Shown here: positions 36,742 through 45,174 of the stretch, piece by piece
Layout of the letters: each line of letters starts with the position of its first letter
Numbering within the stretch: position 1 is the stretch's first letter
Origin: Tannerella sp.
Lineage (GTDB): Bacteria; Bacteroidota; Bacteroidia; Bacteroidales; Tannerellaceae
Assembly: GCA_031285685.1 (NCBI GenBank)
Contig: JAITVS010000423.1
Coordinates: forward strand, 1 to 47,915
Direction of reading: 5' to 3'
DNA: 47,915 bases
Translations under genes and position numbers: made by a program
The notes under the pieces: generated by a model
Databases searched by the model: none
What the model was told of the DNA's origin: nothing
The model's input: only the letters and a program-made list of their open reading frames with translations

Positions 36742-38001
36742 TTACCTTAGTTTGTTCTGCAAAAAATGTGGAGCTGCAATTTTACTGAATATTAAAAAGG
36801 ATGCTGTTGCGGCAACGGCGCCTGCAAGATAAGCAAGAGACAGTCCACCTGCGGAATCAGCAATTTGCCCTCCGCTGATAAGACCGATCCCTATCCCGAC
36901 ATCCCAACTGGTAAGATAAGTGGAACTTGCCGTAGCACGCCGGTTATGGGGCGCCAGATTTACAAAAAGCGTGTTGTATGCCGGAAACATCATCCCATAA
37001 CCCACACCAAGTAAAAACGGTACAATATAAAAACCGATAACCGGCAATATGCTTGATATTTGCCCAGATTGCCGGAGGCCGGATAGCATGAAGAAACTAA
37101 CGGAACAAATCAAGCTCCCCCAGGAAATAACATGTGTCAGAAAACCCTTATCAACTAATTTACCGGAAAAAAGACGTGAACCGATCAGTCCTACAGCCAT
37201 CAGGGAAAAAAATACACCCATTCCGGTCTGAATGCCTAAATCCTTACCATAAATCGAAATATAGCTCGTCGTCATTCCATATGGAATGGCAAGAAGCATC
37301 AGACAGAGTCCGGCACGTAATCCCTTTAAAAGAAAAAAGCGGTCAAGGAAATTATAGTTGCCGATAATTGCTTCTTCTTTTAATACCGGAGAATCCTGTT
37401 TTACCACTTGAGAATCCTGTAGCTTTTGAGGCATACGGATCATATTCGCAAAACAAAAACCAATAAGTCCCATACCTATAGCAAAGTAGAAAATGAATAT
37501 ATAGCTATATTTCTCTGCTAAGAAAAGGCTCACCATCGGGCCGAAAGCCATCGCCAGGTTATTTGCCACACCAAAATAACCAAGCCCTTCGCCACGCCTC
37601 GCGGATGGCATAATATCTACGATGATTGTATTACTCGCGGTCGTTAAAAGACCAAATGTCAATCCGTGCAATACACGCATAAATATAATAATACTCAAAA
37701 GTGTAGCCTGTGCATAACCTACAAATACCAGGATAAATGATATATAGGCCAACAGATAAATCGGTTTACGCGGGAAGCGGTCTAAAGCAAATCCGGCAAA
37801 CGGCCTTATGATCAAAGCAGCCACCGTATAGCAGGAAAGAACAATTCCCGCAGCCGAATTGCTCGTTTTGAAAACCTCAATAAGGTATAACGGCATTACC
37901 GGAAGCAGTAAATAAAACGCGAAGAAGAGCAGGAAATTACCTGTACATGCAGCCAAAAAACTTCCCGTCCATAATCTGGGTATGAGTTCCTTATTTTTCA
38001 A
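36742..38001 (-). CDS. Major facilitator superfamily transporter
   Basis: The 419-residue protein has about 12 hydrophobic segments and the MFS loop 2-3 pattern ('GFALDRFPRKPIYLLAY'), with the central charged loop near residues 195-225. It resembles drug/metabolite:H+ antiporters of the arabinose-efflux-permease type. The substrate cannot be told. Its start codon overlaps the end of the ABC-F gene by 11 bases, so the two are translated from one message. It ends before the bidirectional terminator near the tRNA. Confidence 0.85.
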   Translation of the reverse strand: MKNKELIPRLWTGSFLAACTGNFLLFFAFYLLLPVMPLYLIEVFKTSNSAAGIVLSCYTVAALIIRPFAGFALDRFPRKPIYLLAYISFILVFVGYAQATLLSIIIFMRVLHGLTFGLLTTASNTIIVDIMPSARRGEGLGYFGVANNLAMAFGPMVSLFLAEKYSYIFIFYFAIGMGLIGFCFANMIRMPQKLQDSQVVKQDSPVLKEEAIIGNYNFLDRFFLLKGLRAGLCLMLLAIPYGMTTSYISIYGKDLGIQTGMGVFFSLMAVGLIGSRLFSGKLVDKGFLTHVISWGSLICSVSFFMLSGLRQSGQISSILPVIGFYIVPFLLGVGYGMMFPAYNTLFVNLAPHNRRATASSTYLTSWDVGIGIGLISGGQIADSAGGLSLAYLAGAVAATASFLIFSKIAAPHFLQNKLR

Positions 38002-39622
38002 TTTCCCGCAAATTTTCCATATTTTTCTTACGGAGGAAACCGTAGATATCTTCCAAATGTTCCGTTACACGCTGATTTCCAAATTCATATACTTTCTGCA
38101 CAAGCCCATCCAGAAAGTCACGGTCATGCGATACAATGATGAGGGTCCCGTCAAAATCATTTAATGCTTGTTTAAGGACATCTTTTGTCTTCATATCCAA
38201 ATGGTTGGTCGGCTCATCGAGAATAAGCAGATTGACCGGTTCTAACAACAATTTAATCATTGCCAGACGCTGACGCTCGCCACCGGAAAGCACTTTTACT
38301 TTTTTATCTATATCATTGCGGCCAAACATAAATGCACCCAACAGGTCACGGATTTTTGTACGTATATCTCCGACAGCAATATCATCAATTGTCTGAAAAA
38401 CAGTCAGTGATTCATCCAATGTGGCTGCCTGATTCTGGGCAAAATAGCCGATTTGCACATTATGTCCAAGTTGCAGGTTTCCTCCATATTGAATCTCGTT
38501 CATGATACATTTGACCAATGTCGATTTACCTTCACCGTTTTTACCGACAAAAGCAATCTTCTCGCCCCGTTCTATAGTAAGGCTGACTTTTTCAAAAACG
38601 AGCTTGTCTCCGTAAGATTTGGAAACCATTTCCGTCGTAATGGGATAGTTTCCCGAACGCGGAGCAGGAGGAAATTTCAACCTTAAAGCTGAAGTGTCCT
38701 CTTCATCGACTTCTATCAATTCAAGTTTTTCTAGCATTTTCACGCGTGACTGAACTTGTAATGTTTTCGAATAAGTCCCCTTAAACCGTTCAATAAATTC
38801 TTTAGTTTCTGCGATCATTTTTTGCTGATCGTCATATTGTTTCTGTTGCTGTTCACGACGTTCGCGCCTAAGTTCCAGGTAGTGTGAATATTTGGCTTTA
38901 TAATCGTAAATACGCCCCAGGGTCACCTCTATTGTCCGGTTGGTAATGTTATCCACAAAAGCACGGTCATGCGAAATAACGATTACCGCTTTCGCCGAAT
39001 TAATCAGGAAATTCTCAAGCCACTGGATAGACTCTATGTCAAGGTGATTCGTCGGCTCATCCAAAAGAATCAGGTCCGGTTCGCGCAACAACATTTTAGC
39101 CAATTCGATACGCATACGCCATCCTCCGCTGAACTCGGAAGTATTCCGCGTAAAATCGCTTCTTTTAAATCCAAGCCCGAGCAACTTCTTTTCTACCTCC
39201 GCATCATAATTCCGCTCTTCAATGCTATAAAAACGTTCACTCAAGGCGGACATCTGTTCTATCAGCTGCATATATTCATCCGATTCATAATCGGTGCGTA
39301 TAGCCAGCTGTTCATTGATTTCATTGATTTTTGCCTCCATCTGCTGAATTTCTGCGAAAGCCAGAGACGCTTCTTCGAAAACAGTACGACTGTCTTCCGT
39401 CAGAAGATGTTGAGGAAGATAAGCAATTGTTGCTCCCTCAGGCACAGACACCTTTCCCCGCGAAGGCTCACGCGCACCTGCCAGGATTTTCAACAATGTT
39501 GACTTACCCGCACCGTTTTTACCCATCAGGGCAATACGATCATTTTCATTTATTACAAAAGAAATATCTTTGAATAGAGTTTGTCCGCCAAACTCAACCG
39601 CTAACGAATCGACAGAAATCAT
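37991..39622 (-). CDS. ABC-F family ATPase (ribosome-associated, Uup/EttA/YbiT type)
   Basis: The 543-residue protein has two ATP-binding domains in one chain and no membrane segment. The first domain has Walker A GKNGAGKST (34-42) and signature FSGGW. A charged helical linker of the ABC-F type follows ('RRERREQQQKQYDDQQKM'). The second domain has Walker A GKNGEGKST (near 360), signature LSGGE and 'LLILDEPTNHLD'. ABC-F proteins bind the ribosomal E site and relieve stalled translation or protect against ribosome-targeting antibiotics. This one looks like a housekeeping member. It is the first gene of a two-gene unit with the MFS transporter and has a -7 box at 39652-39659. Confidence 0.92.
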   Translation of the reverse strand: MISVDSLAVEFGGQTLFKDISFVINENDRIALMGKNGAGKSTLLKILAGAREPSRGKVSVPEGATIAYLPQHLLTEDSRTVFEEASLAFAEIQQMEAKINEINEQLAIRTDYESDEYMQLIEQMSALSERFYSIEERNYDAEVEKKLLGLGFKRSDFTRNTSEFSGGWRMRIELAKMLLREPDLILLDEPTNHLDIESIQWLENFLINSAKAVIVISHDRAFVDNITNRTIEVTLGRIYDYKAKYSHYLELRRERREQQQKQYDDQQKMIAETKEFIERFKGTYSKTLQVQSRVKMLEKLELIEVDEEDTSALRLKFPPAPRSGNYPITTEMVSKSYGDKLVFEKVSLTIERGEKIAFVGKNGEGKSTLVKCIMNEIQYGGNLQLGHNVQIGYFAQNQAATLDESLTVFQTIDDIAVGDIRTKIRDLLGAFMFGRNDIDKKVKVLSGGERQRLAMIKLLLEPVNLLILDEPTNHLDMKTKDVLKQALNDFDGTLIIVSHDRDFLDGLVQKVYEFGNQRVTEHLEDIYGFLRKKNMENLREIEK

Positions 39623-39651
39623 AGAGTTATACTACCTATTAAAATGAACGG

Positions 39652-39659
39652 CAAAGGTA
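39652..39659 (-). promoter_or_regulatory. -7 promoter element (TACCTTTG) for the ABC-F/MFS unit
   Basis: TACCTTTG on the minus strand lies 30 bases before the ATG at 39622 and matches TAnnTTTG. The -33 region is poor. Confidence 0.5.
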
Positions 39660-39826
39660 CGGTTTTTAGTTGTGAAAAAGAAAAGAATAAATGACTTTAA
39701 TCGTAACAGGTTGGTTTGATGATGCCAGGCAATAAAAAAGGATATTTTTATAATAAATTATTTTTTTTAATTTTGATGCAACCTTATATCCAGGCTTTGC
39801 ATCATATTAAGGAGAGCGTAACACAT

Positions 39827-40390
39827 ATGGATGAACAGGAGATTATTAACGCGTGTGTGCGGGGGGAATCGTGGGCTCGTAAAAAAGTTTACGAGATGTA
39901 CGCTCCTACCATGATGAGCCTTTGCATACGTTACGTTGGCGATCGGGAAACAGCCCGTGATTTGCTGCAGGACGGTTTCATAAAGGTGTTCACCAAAATC
40001 AATACATATTCCAACAAGGGTGTTTTTGCCGGTTGGATGCATAGGGTATTTGTTACGACAGCTCTTGAATATCTTCGAAAAACGGATGCATTAAGATCGG
40101 CGGTTGACATTGCTGATTACAATGAACAACTAAAAGATGTTGATGTATCCGTTTTAGATCAGCTGTCGGCAGACGACCTGATGAATTGTGTGAATAAACT
40201 GCCTCCCGGATACAGGGCCGTATTTAATATGTATGCGATCGAGGGATTTTCTCACAATGAAATAGCGGAGGCGTTAGGTATCAGTGTCGCAACATCCAAA
40301 ACACAGTTTCTACGCGCAAGGAATTCTTTACAAAAAAGTGTGAAATTATTAATAGGAAATCAACATGTCAGACAGCGAAAGGTCAAATGA
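39827..40390 (+). CDS. ECF-type RNA polymerase sigma factor
   Basis: With the ATG at 39827, preceded by an AAGGAG ribosome site, the protein has 187 residues. A longer frame opens at 39716, but its extra 37 residues are not sigma-like. A TAATTTTG -7 box (39768-39775) lies inside that extension, supporting the shorter start. Region 2 is seen in 'ACVRGESWARKKVYEMYAPTM' and 'DRETARDLLQDGFIKVF'. Region 4 is seen in 'LPPGYRAVFNMYAIEGFSHNEIAEALGIS' and 'SKTQFLRARNSLQ'. It would direct a stress or envelope regulon. The next gene overlaps it by 26 bases and encodes its probable anti-sigma partner. Confidence 0.92.
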   Translation: MDEQEIINACVRGESWARKKVYEMYAPTMMSLCIRYVGDRETARDLLQDGFIKVFTKINTYSNKGVFAGWMHRVFVTTALEYLRKTDALRSAVDIADYNEQLKDVDVSVLDQLSADDLMNCVNKLPPGYRAVFNMYAIEGFSHNEIAEALGISVATSKTQFLRARNSLQKSVKLLIGNQHVRQRKVK

Positions 40391-41690
40391 GCCTAGGGAT
40401 CATTTCAGTGAATATGTCCGGCAAAGGCTTATAAACAATCCGTCCCCTCCCGATGAAAGTTGCTGGGATGAGATCGAAATCCGTATGCGCAAAAAACGCC
40501 GCCTATCCCTGATATGGCCTATGACAATAGCTGCTTCTATTTTTGTCGCTGTCTTTATACTAAATAATACCATCATGGAAAAAAATCGTCATACCTCCGA
40601 TCCGGTAACCGAATCAAAAGAAATGCCGGCAAAAATCATTGTACCGGAAAAGAGTGTGGCCGCGGAAGACGATTTTTCAAACTCATATTCCGGACATTAT
40701 CATAAAGAGATAATTGCAGATGCAGCAAAAAAGAACACAAAGCAAAAAATGCCGGTTATCCTGCCTGCCGGTAAAGAGACTGATGACATGAAAGAAAATG
40801 ATGAAATTATCATATATGAAACGGCAGAAGTAGAAGAATCGAACACAGGTACAGACGATATCGAAAACTTTGAAGCCGAAAGTTTAGAAAACCATGAAGA
40901 AAAAGCAATCGAAATACAAGAGGATAGGCCTTCTGTTCCCAAGGATACCGACAAAAAACAACATCAGCATCGCGGGAACCTGATCGCTTATAACTCAAGT
41001 CCGAATGACCGCTCCCTGAAGAATCGCGAGTGGCAGATATCCGCAGGTATGGGTTACGGAAGTGAAATAGGATCGTTCCTTGGCTCTCTGGATAAAACCT
41101 ATCAATCAGATATGTTGTCTCCCGGCGAAAGTCTCGGAAACGGATCGGGACTTGGAAGTGGAAATTATAATAATAACGAAGGTAACAATTATGAAGATGA
41201 AATTACCGACATGACTCACTCCATACCGATATCTGCCGGAATAACCGTGCGCAAAAAACTGAATAAAACCCTGGGCTTAGAAACCGGATTAATCTATTCA
41301 TTCCTTTCTACGGATATGGAAATCCGGGGAAACCGGAGTTATGATGCAACATTAAATCTACATTACCTGGGTATACCGGTAAATCTCATTGTAGATTTGT
41401 GGAATAACCGCCGGTGGAACATTTATGTTTCCGGAGGCGGTATGGCAGAAAAGGGGTTACAATCCGTATACAAACGATATGATACATATGGTAAAGAGAA
41501 AAACAGTATCTCCGGGTTACAATGGTCTCTGAATGGAGGTATCGGAGTCTCCTATAATTTCTTTAAAGATATGAACCTATATGTTGAGCCGGGCGTTTCT
41601 TATTATTTTGACAACAATCAACCTATAAGCAAACGCACAGAAGATCCGTTTAATTTTAACCTTCGGATCGGGCTTCGTTATGATTTATAG
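40365..41690 (+). CDS. Probable dual-membrane-spanning anti-sigma factor with C-terminal outer-membrane beta-barrel
   Basis: The 441-residue protein has no cleavable signal. It starts with a charged cytoplasmic segment (1-47, 'FSEYVRQRLINNPSPPDESCWDEIE') typical of anti-sigma domains, then one membrane helix (about 49-67). A long acidic, low-complexity linker follows (about 75-210, many Glu, Lys and Asp). The C-terminal part is a beta-barrel of the outer membrane beta-barrel/PorT type (about 225-441), ending in the aromatic-alternating strand 'NLRIGLRYDL'. The overlap with the sigma factor gene means coupled translation. This layout matches, as far as I recall, the Dma proteins of Bacteroides thetaiotaomicron, which link outer-membrane state to an ECF sigma factor and affect vesicle formation. 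The signal it senses is unknown. Confidence 0.8.
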   Translation: MSDSERSNEPRDHFSEYVRQRLINNPSPPDESCWDEIEIRMRKKRRLSLIWPMTIAASIFVAVFILNNTIMEKNRHTSDPVTESKEMPAKIIVPEKSVAAEDDFSNSYSGHYHKEIIADAAKKNTKQKMPVILPAGKETDDMKENDEIIIYETAEVEESNTGTDDIENFEAESLENHEEKAIEIQEDRPSVPKDTDKKQHQHRGNLIAYNSSPNDRSLKNREWQISAGMGYGSEIGSFLGSLDKTYQSDMLSPGESLGNGSGLGSGNYNNNEGNNYEDEITDMTHSIPISAGITVRKKLNKTLGLETGLIYSFLSTDMEIRGNRSYDATLNLHYLGIPVNLIVDLWNNRRWNIYVSGGGMAEKGLQSVYKRYDTYGKEKNSISGLQWSLNGGIGVSYNFFKDMNLYVEPGVSYYFDNNQPISKRTEDPFNFNLRIGLRYDL

Positions 41691-41736
41691 TTTACCGTCT
41701 AATCAACTTATATACTAACTTAATTCCAAATTGACA

Positions 41737-43020
41737 ATGAAAAAAAAATTATTATTAATGATGATGCTCGCAACCGGTTTTTTTCTCGGTTGTGATGACT
41801 CCGTTTATAAAACCAAAACCGTAGAGTACATGATCAATGAACCTGTTTTTATGTCTGCAACAGAATTCAGAAGTAAAGAGATAAAAACAAAGTCAGCACA
41901 ACCCATCAAGGAACAGGGAAAGATTTGTTTTTATGATGGATACCTCTATATTTCCGAGCCGGGTACGGGGATTCATATAATAGATAATCGAAATCCTCAC
42001 CAACCGACAGCTGCAGGTTTTGTAGAGCTGGATGGCAATACCGACATTGCCGTACGAAATAATCGGTTGTATGCGGATTCTTATGTAGATTTGCTTTGGT
42101 TTAATCTTTCCAATCCCGGAAATCCCGAATATGTCAACCGGTTGGAAAATGTATTCGAACAGGCTCTTCCGCCTATTGATAATGAATATAACTATGATTA
42201 CACAAAATGCTTTGTAGAAACCGACCGTAAAAGATATGTTGTCGTCGGATGGGATTTGAAAAAACGGACAGAAACATATATTGAATACTACGATAAAAAC
42301 AGGATGGTCATGGATGCTGCAAGTCCAAGTGCGAACTATAGCAATAGCGGAAGTGGAGGAGGACAAGGAGTAAACGGCTCCATGTCACGATTCAGCCTCT
42401 ATAAGGATTATCTGTACACTGTCATCAATAACAGTATGAGTATATTTGACCTTTCTGCATCCGAACCGGTAAAAGCGGTAGAAAACCTGCCTATAGGAGG
42501 AAATGTCGAAACGATTTTCAGTTACGGCGAAAATATGTTCATGGGAACCCCCACCGGTATGATGATTTATTCTGTGAAAGAACCCTTGAAACCCGAATAT
42601 ATGTCAATGGTCTGGCATGTCTTTGGGTGCGATCCTGTTGTTGTTGAAAATGACATTGCATATGTTACGGTTCATTCCGGAAATTTTTGCGGGCAAAACA
42701 CAAACGAATTGATTATTATTGATGTAAGTGACGTAAAAAATCCGGCCCATATTGTCACCTATACAATGAAAAGGCCGAAAGGTTTGGGCATAGATAACGG
42801 AACATTATTCGTGTGTGACGATGGTCTAAAAGTTTTCAATGCCACCGAACCGCAAAAAATAATGGCAAACCAGCTGGTACATTATTCAGGGATGGAAGGA
42901 TATGATGTAATACCTTATAACAATGTATTGATGATGATAGCAGATGACGGATTATATCAATATGATTACTCCGATCTGAAAAAAATCAATCAGATCAGCA
43001 AAATAACAGTAGGCAAATAA
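41737..43020 (+). CDS. LVIVD-repeat (beta-propeller-like) lipoprotein
   Basis: The ATG at 41737 gives a 427-residue protein with a clean lipoprotein signal (Cys19 in TGFFLGC). A TTG two codons earlier is also possible but unlikely. Repeated units of about 40 residues contain 'GIHIIDNRNPHQPTAAGFVEL', 'DLLWFNLSNPGNPEYV', 'SMSIFDLSASEPVKAV', 'GMMIYSVKEPLKPEYM' and 'ELIIIDVSDVKNPAHIV'. This is the LVIVD pattern thought to form a beta-propeller. It lies 46 bases after the sigma/anti-sigma pair and is probably in the same transcript. It may be an envelope component controlled by, or sensing for, that pair. No enzymatic motif is seen. Confidence 0.85.
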   Translation: MKKKLLLMMMLATGFFLGCDDSVYKTKTVEYMINEPVFMSATEFRSKEIKTKSAQPIKEQGKICFYDGYLYISEPGTGIHIIDNRNPHQPTAAGFVELDGNTDIAVRNNRLYADSYVDLLWFNLSNPGNPEYVNRLENVFEQALPPIDNEYNYDYTKCFVETDRKRYVVVGWDLKKRTETYIEYYDKNRMVMDAASPSANYSNSGSGGGQGVNGSMSRFSLYKDYLYTVINNSMSIFDLSASEPVKAVENLPIGGNVETIFSYGENMFMGTPTGMMIYSVKEPLKPEYMSMVWHVFGCDPVVVENDIAYVTVHSGNFCGQNTNELIIIDVSDVKNPAHIVTYTMKRPKGLGIDNGTLFVCDDGLKVFNATEPQKIMANQLVHYSGMEGYDVIPYNNVLMMIADDGLYQYDYSDLKKINQISKITVGK

Positions 43021-43040
43021 AAGCAAAAACAGACTGTAAG

Positions 43041-43090
43041 AAAAACGGAATTACCCAGAAAGCACCGGATAATTCCGTTTTCTTATTTTT
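43041..43090 (+). terminator. Terminator of the sigma/anti-sigma/LVIVD operon
   Basis: AAAACGGAATTA (43042-43053) pairs perfectly with TAATTCCGTTTT (43070-43081), followed by CTTATTTTT. It starts 22 bases after the stop codon. Confidence 0.82.
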
Positions 43091-43441
43091 AAACAAAACT
43101 TTCCATAATACTAACAACAATACTCATTATGATACTGAACAGTAATGCCCACCAAAAATTATCAACATGAAAACTGCTCAGCAATATTAATACTCAGTTA
43201 CTACAAATATAATGCAAGTCGAGTGCAATACAAAATAAATTGATTCATATTTTAGGGCTTAGCCGTTGAAACATTTATCTTTTATAAAAAATGGGGTAAA
43301 ATTATTCATATACAATAAATCTATCCCTTTTATTGTTTCTTAATAAGAGGGATTTTATCTTAAATAATTATCTTTGCCTTGTCTAAGAGGCATGATTGTG
43401 ATATAATTCAGATCTTAATAGGTTGCATGATAGGCTTTCAT
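43091..43441. other. Intergenic stretch before the VanZ-like gene
   Basis: No gene or RNA was recognised in these 351 bases. The only signal seen is a TATCTTTG -7-type box at 43369-43376, oriented toward the VanZ-like gene and about 65 bases before its preferred ATG. No matching -33 lies at the usual distance. Confidence 0.5.
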
Positions 43442-43840
43442 ATGGGAATAGGAAAAAAAACATATATATTATTGACGCTAAGCATTGCATGGGCAATCCT
43501 TATCTTTGTATTTTGCACAATGCCCTCCAATAATTTACCCAGCCTGAAAATTCCATATATTGATAAAGTGGCCCATTTTGGTTTTTTCTTTGTACAGTCT
43601 GTTTTATTGAGCTTATTATTCAATTTTCAGACAAGAAAAAGTTATTTTCAGATCATTCTGCTATCCACATTGCTGGCTTTTGCATATGGAGGCCTTATTG
43701 AGATATTACAAAATGAAGTTTTTAACCGCACAGGTGATTTATATGACTTAATCGCCGATATACTGGGGGGGTTCACCGGTGCAATGACCTACCCTACCAT
43801 ACTCAGGCTTTTTAATCTGATTTTCAGAAGGTATAAATAA
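43442..43840 (+). CDS. VanZ-family small membrane protein
   Basis: With the ATG at 43442 the protein has 132 residues and four hydrophobic segments. It shows the VanZ-like pattern: a first helix ending in 'FCTMPSNNLP', then 'YIDKVAHFGFFFVQSVLL', 'AFAYGGLIEILQ' and 'RTGDLYDLIADILGGFTGA'. A frame opens earlier at a TTG (43379), but that would begin almost on the -7 box, so the later ATG is preferred. VanZ relatives occur throughout Bacteroidota; their function outside teicoplanin resistance is not established. Its last 17 bases overlap the end of the convergent porin-like gene. Confidence 0.82.
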   Translation: MGIGKKTYILLTLSIAWAILIFVFCTMPSNNLPSLKIPYIDKVAHFGFFFVQSVLLSLLFNFQTRKSYFQIILLSTLLAFAYGGLIEILQNEVFNRTGDLYDLIADILGGFTGAMTYPTILRLFNLIFRRYK

Positions 43841-45071
43841 ATACGCTTTCTATACGATGATTTGACACATCATGTGTGTTTATCACCTTCCCGTTTGATA
43901 GATTCATATCTCCATACCAGGCTGTAGCCAGCGCATATTCAAGCCCTATATTCCAATGAGGTAAAACATATCTCATACAAAAACTCAAATTCATAAACTG
44001 ATCAATATCCAGCCCCGAACCATATAATTTATTTATACTTACAAGGTTATCCGACGTTCCTAAATTTTTGGTATATCCGGCAAAAAAACAACCCTGGTAT
44101 TTTTTTCCGTAAACAAAATTAATCCACGACGTAGAGTGTCGAAAATCCGTATAATCCTGTTTTCCTGTACGATCACTGATCTTCGTCACCCCATAACCTC
44201 CTATCATCGCATTATGCCCCTGATTGGAAGCAAGTATTGTCCTTCCCGATATTTTTAACTTATTATATACATATTCCCCGTGTAAATCATAAGAGAAAGA
44301 TGTGACGCGTTCATTTACACGGAATATTTTGCCGTCAACGACAGATTGCAGGCGCGGTTTGAGGGAAAGCATATCAATGCCGGCCCCTATCAGAAAATGA
44401 TCCGTTTTATAGTCAACCCCTGCATATAATTCCGGAATAACCCCATTTTTTAAATATTGTTCACCTCTGCCTTCAGGCCCGTATGATGTATACATCAGTT
44501 GATAAACCGCACTTGTTGTGAACCTCAGTTTTCCCTGTTTGTATTGGTAATTTATCTGCGGACTACGGTTAAAAGGCTGAAAAGGTGATCCGGTAGACAG
44601 ATTGAGGACACCTGGTATCACATCACCGAACAAAGGATGCCAGGTCTGTCCCAACAAGAGAGATGAACCCTTCTGCCACTCTAACCTCACATAAGCCTGC
44701 CGAAGACGAAGCATAAAATGTACATTTGTTGTCCCTCCGAAATCAGTTTCTATCTTAGCGGAAGTTTTCGCGGTCCCTATGTCAGGACCTTTCACGTCTA
44801 ATCCGAGGCGTGTGGCAAGGGTATAAAAACTCCCATTAGGCGTAGCATTCAAATCTTTCCCGTCAGCATCATACAGTTTATCTTTGGGGTACAGATAAAA
44901 AAGTCCGTCTACGCCTTCTACATTACTCCTTGAATTGTAATAGATATCACCACGTACAAAACCATAAAAACTATAGCCGAAATTATTCTTTTGAGCTCCG
45001 ACCGTACAAAAAAACGCAATGCCGCACAAAGTAAAAACAACTTTTGGGGTGAAAAAATGATGTGTTAACAT
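43824..45071 (-). CDS. Porin-like outer membrane beta-barrel protein (DcaP-like)
   Basis: The 415-residue protein has a signal peptide (about 1-26, ending CTVGAQ) and then beta-strand-rich sequence with porin character: 'YSFYGFVRGDIYYNSR', 'LATRLGLDVKGPDIGTAKTSAKIETDFGG', 'LRLRQAYVRLEWQKGSSLLLGQTWHPLFGDV', and a last strand 'RIESVFIYTF' ending in Phe as needed for barrel insertion. This fits DcaP/trimeric-porin-like proteins of Bacteroidota. A substrate cannot be told. It is transcribed from a strong promoter (45125-45155) that overlaps that of the divergent endopeptidase gene. Confidence 0.75.
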   Translation of the reverse strand: MLTHHFFTPKVVFTLCGIAFFCTVGAQKNNFGYSFYGFVRGDIYYNSRSNVEGVDGLFYLYPKDKLYDADGKDLNATPNGSFYTLATRLGLDVKGPDIGTAKTSAKIETDFGGTTNVHFMLRLRQAYVRLEWQKGSSLLLGQTWHPLFGDVIPGVLNLSTGSPFQPFNRSPQINYQYKQGKLRFTTSAVYQLMYTSYGPEGRGEQYLKNGVIPELYAGVDYKTDHFLIGAGIDMLSLKPRLQSVVDGKIFRVNERVTSFSYDLHGEYVYNKLKISGRTILASNQGHNAMIGGYGVTKISDRTGKQDYTDFRHSTSWINFVYGKKYQGCFFAGYTKNLGTSDNLVSINKLYGSGLDIDQFMNLSFCMRYVLPHWNIGLEYALATAWYGDMNLSNGKVINTHDVSNHRIESVFIYTF

Positions 45072-45124
45072 AAATATGTTGAATGTTAGTGTGTAAAAAG
45101 AAGATGTTGGTCTAATATTTTTCG

Positions 45125-45155
45125 CAAAAGTAAGTTTTTTTTATACATTTGCAAA
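45125..45155 (-). promoter_or_regulatory. Bacteroidetes-type promoter for the porin-like gene
   Basis: On the minus strand TTTG (45152-45155), 19 bases, TACTTTTG (45125-45132) is a full consensus match, 54 bases before the ATG at 45071. Confidence 0.75.
45144..45151 (+). promoter_or_regulatory. -7 promoter element (TACATTTG) for the endopeptidase gene
   Basis: TACATTTG matches TAnnTTTG and lies 23 bases before the first ATG at 45175. The -33 region is weak. The box sits inside the opposing porin promoter, so the two promoters compete for the same DNA. Confidence 0.55.
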
Positions 45156-45174
45156 TTATTAATTCAGACTATTT

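Noticed and set aside
39716-39826. 37-residue N-terminal extension of the ECF sigma factor
   Set aside because: The extension is not sigma-like, contains a -7 promoter box, and the ATG at 39827 has a clear AAGGAG ribosome site.
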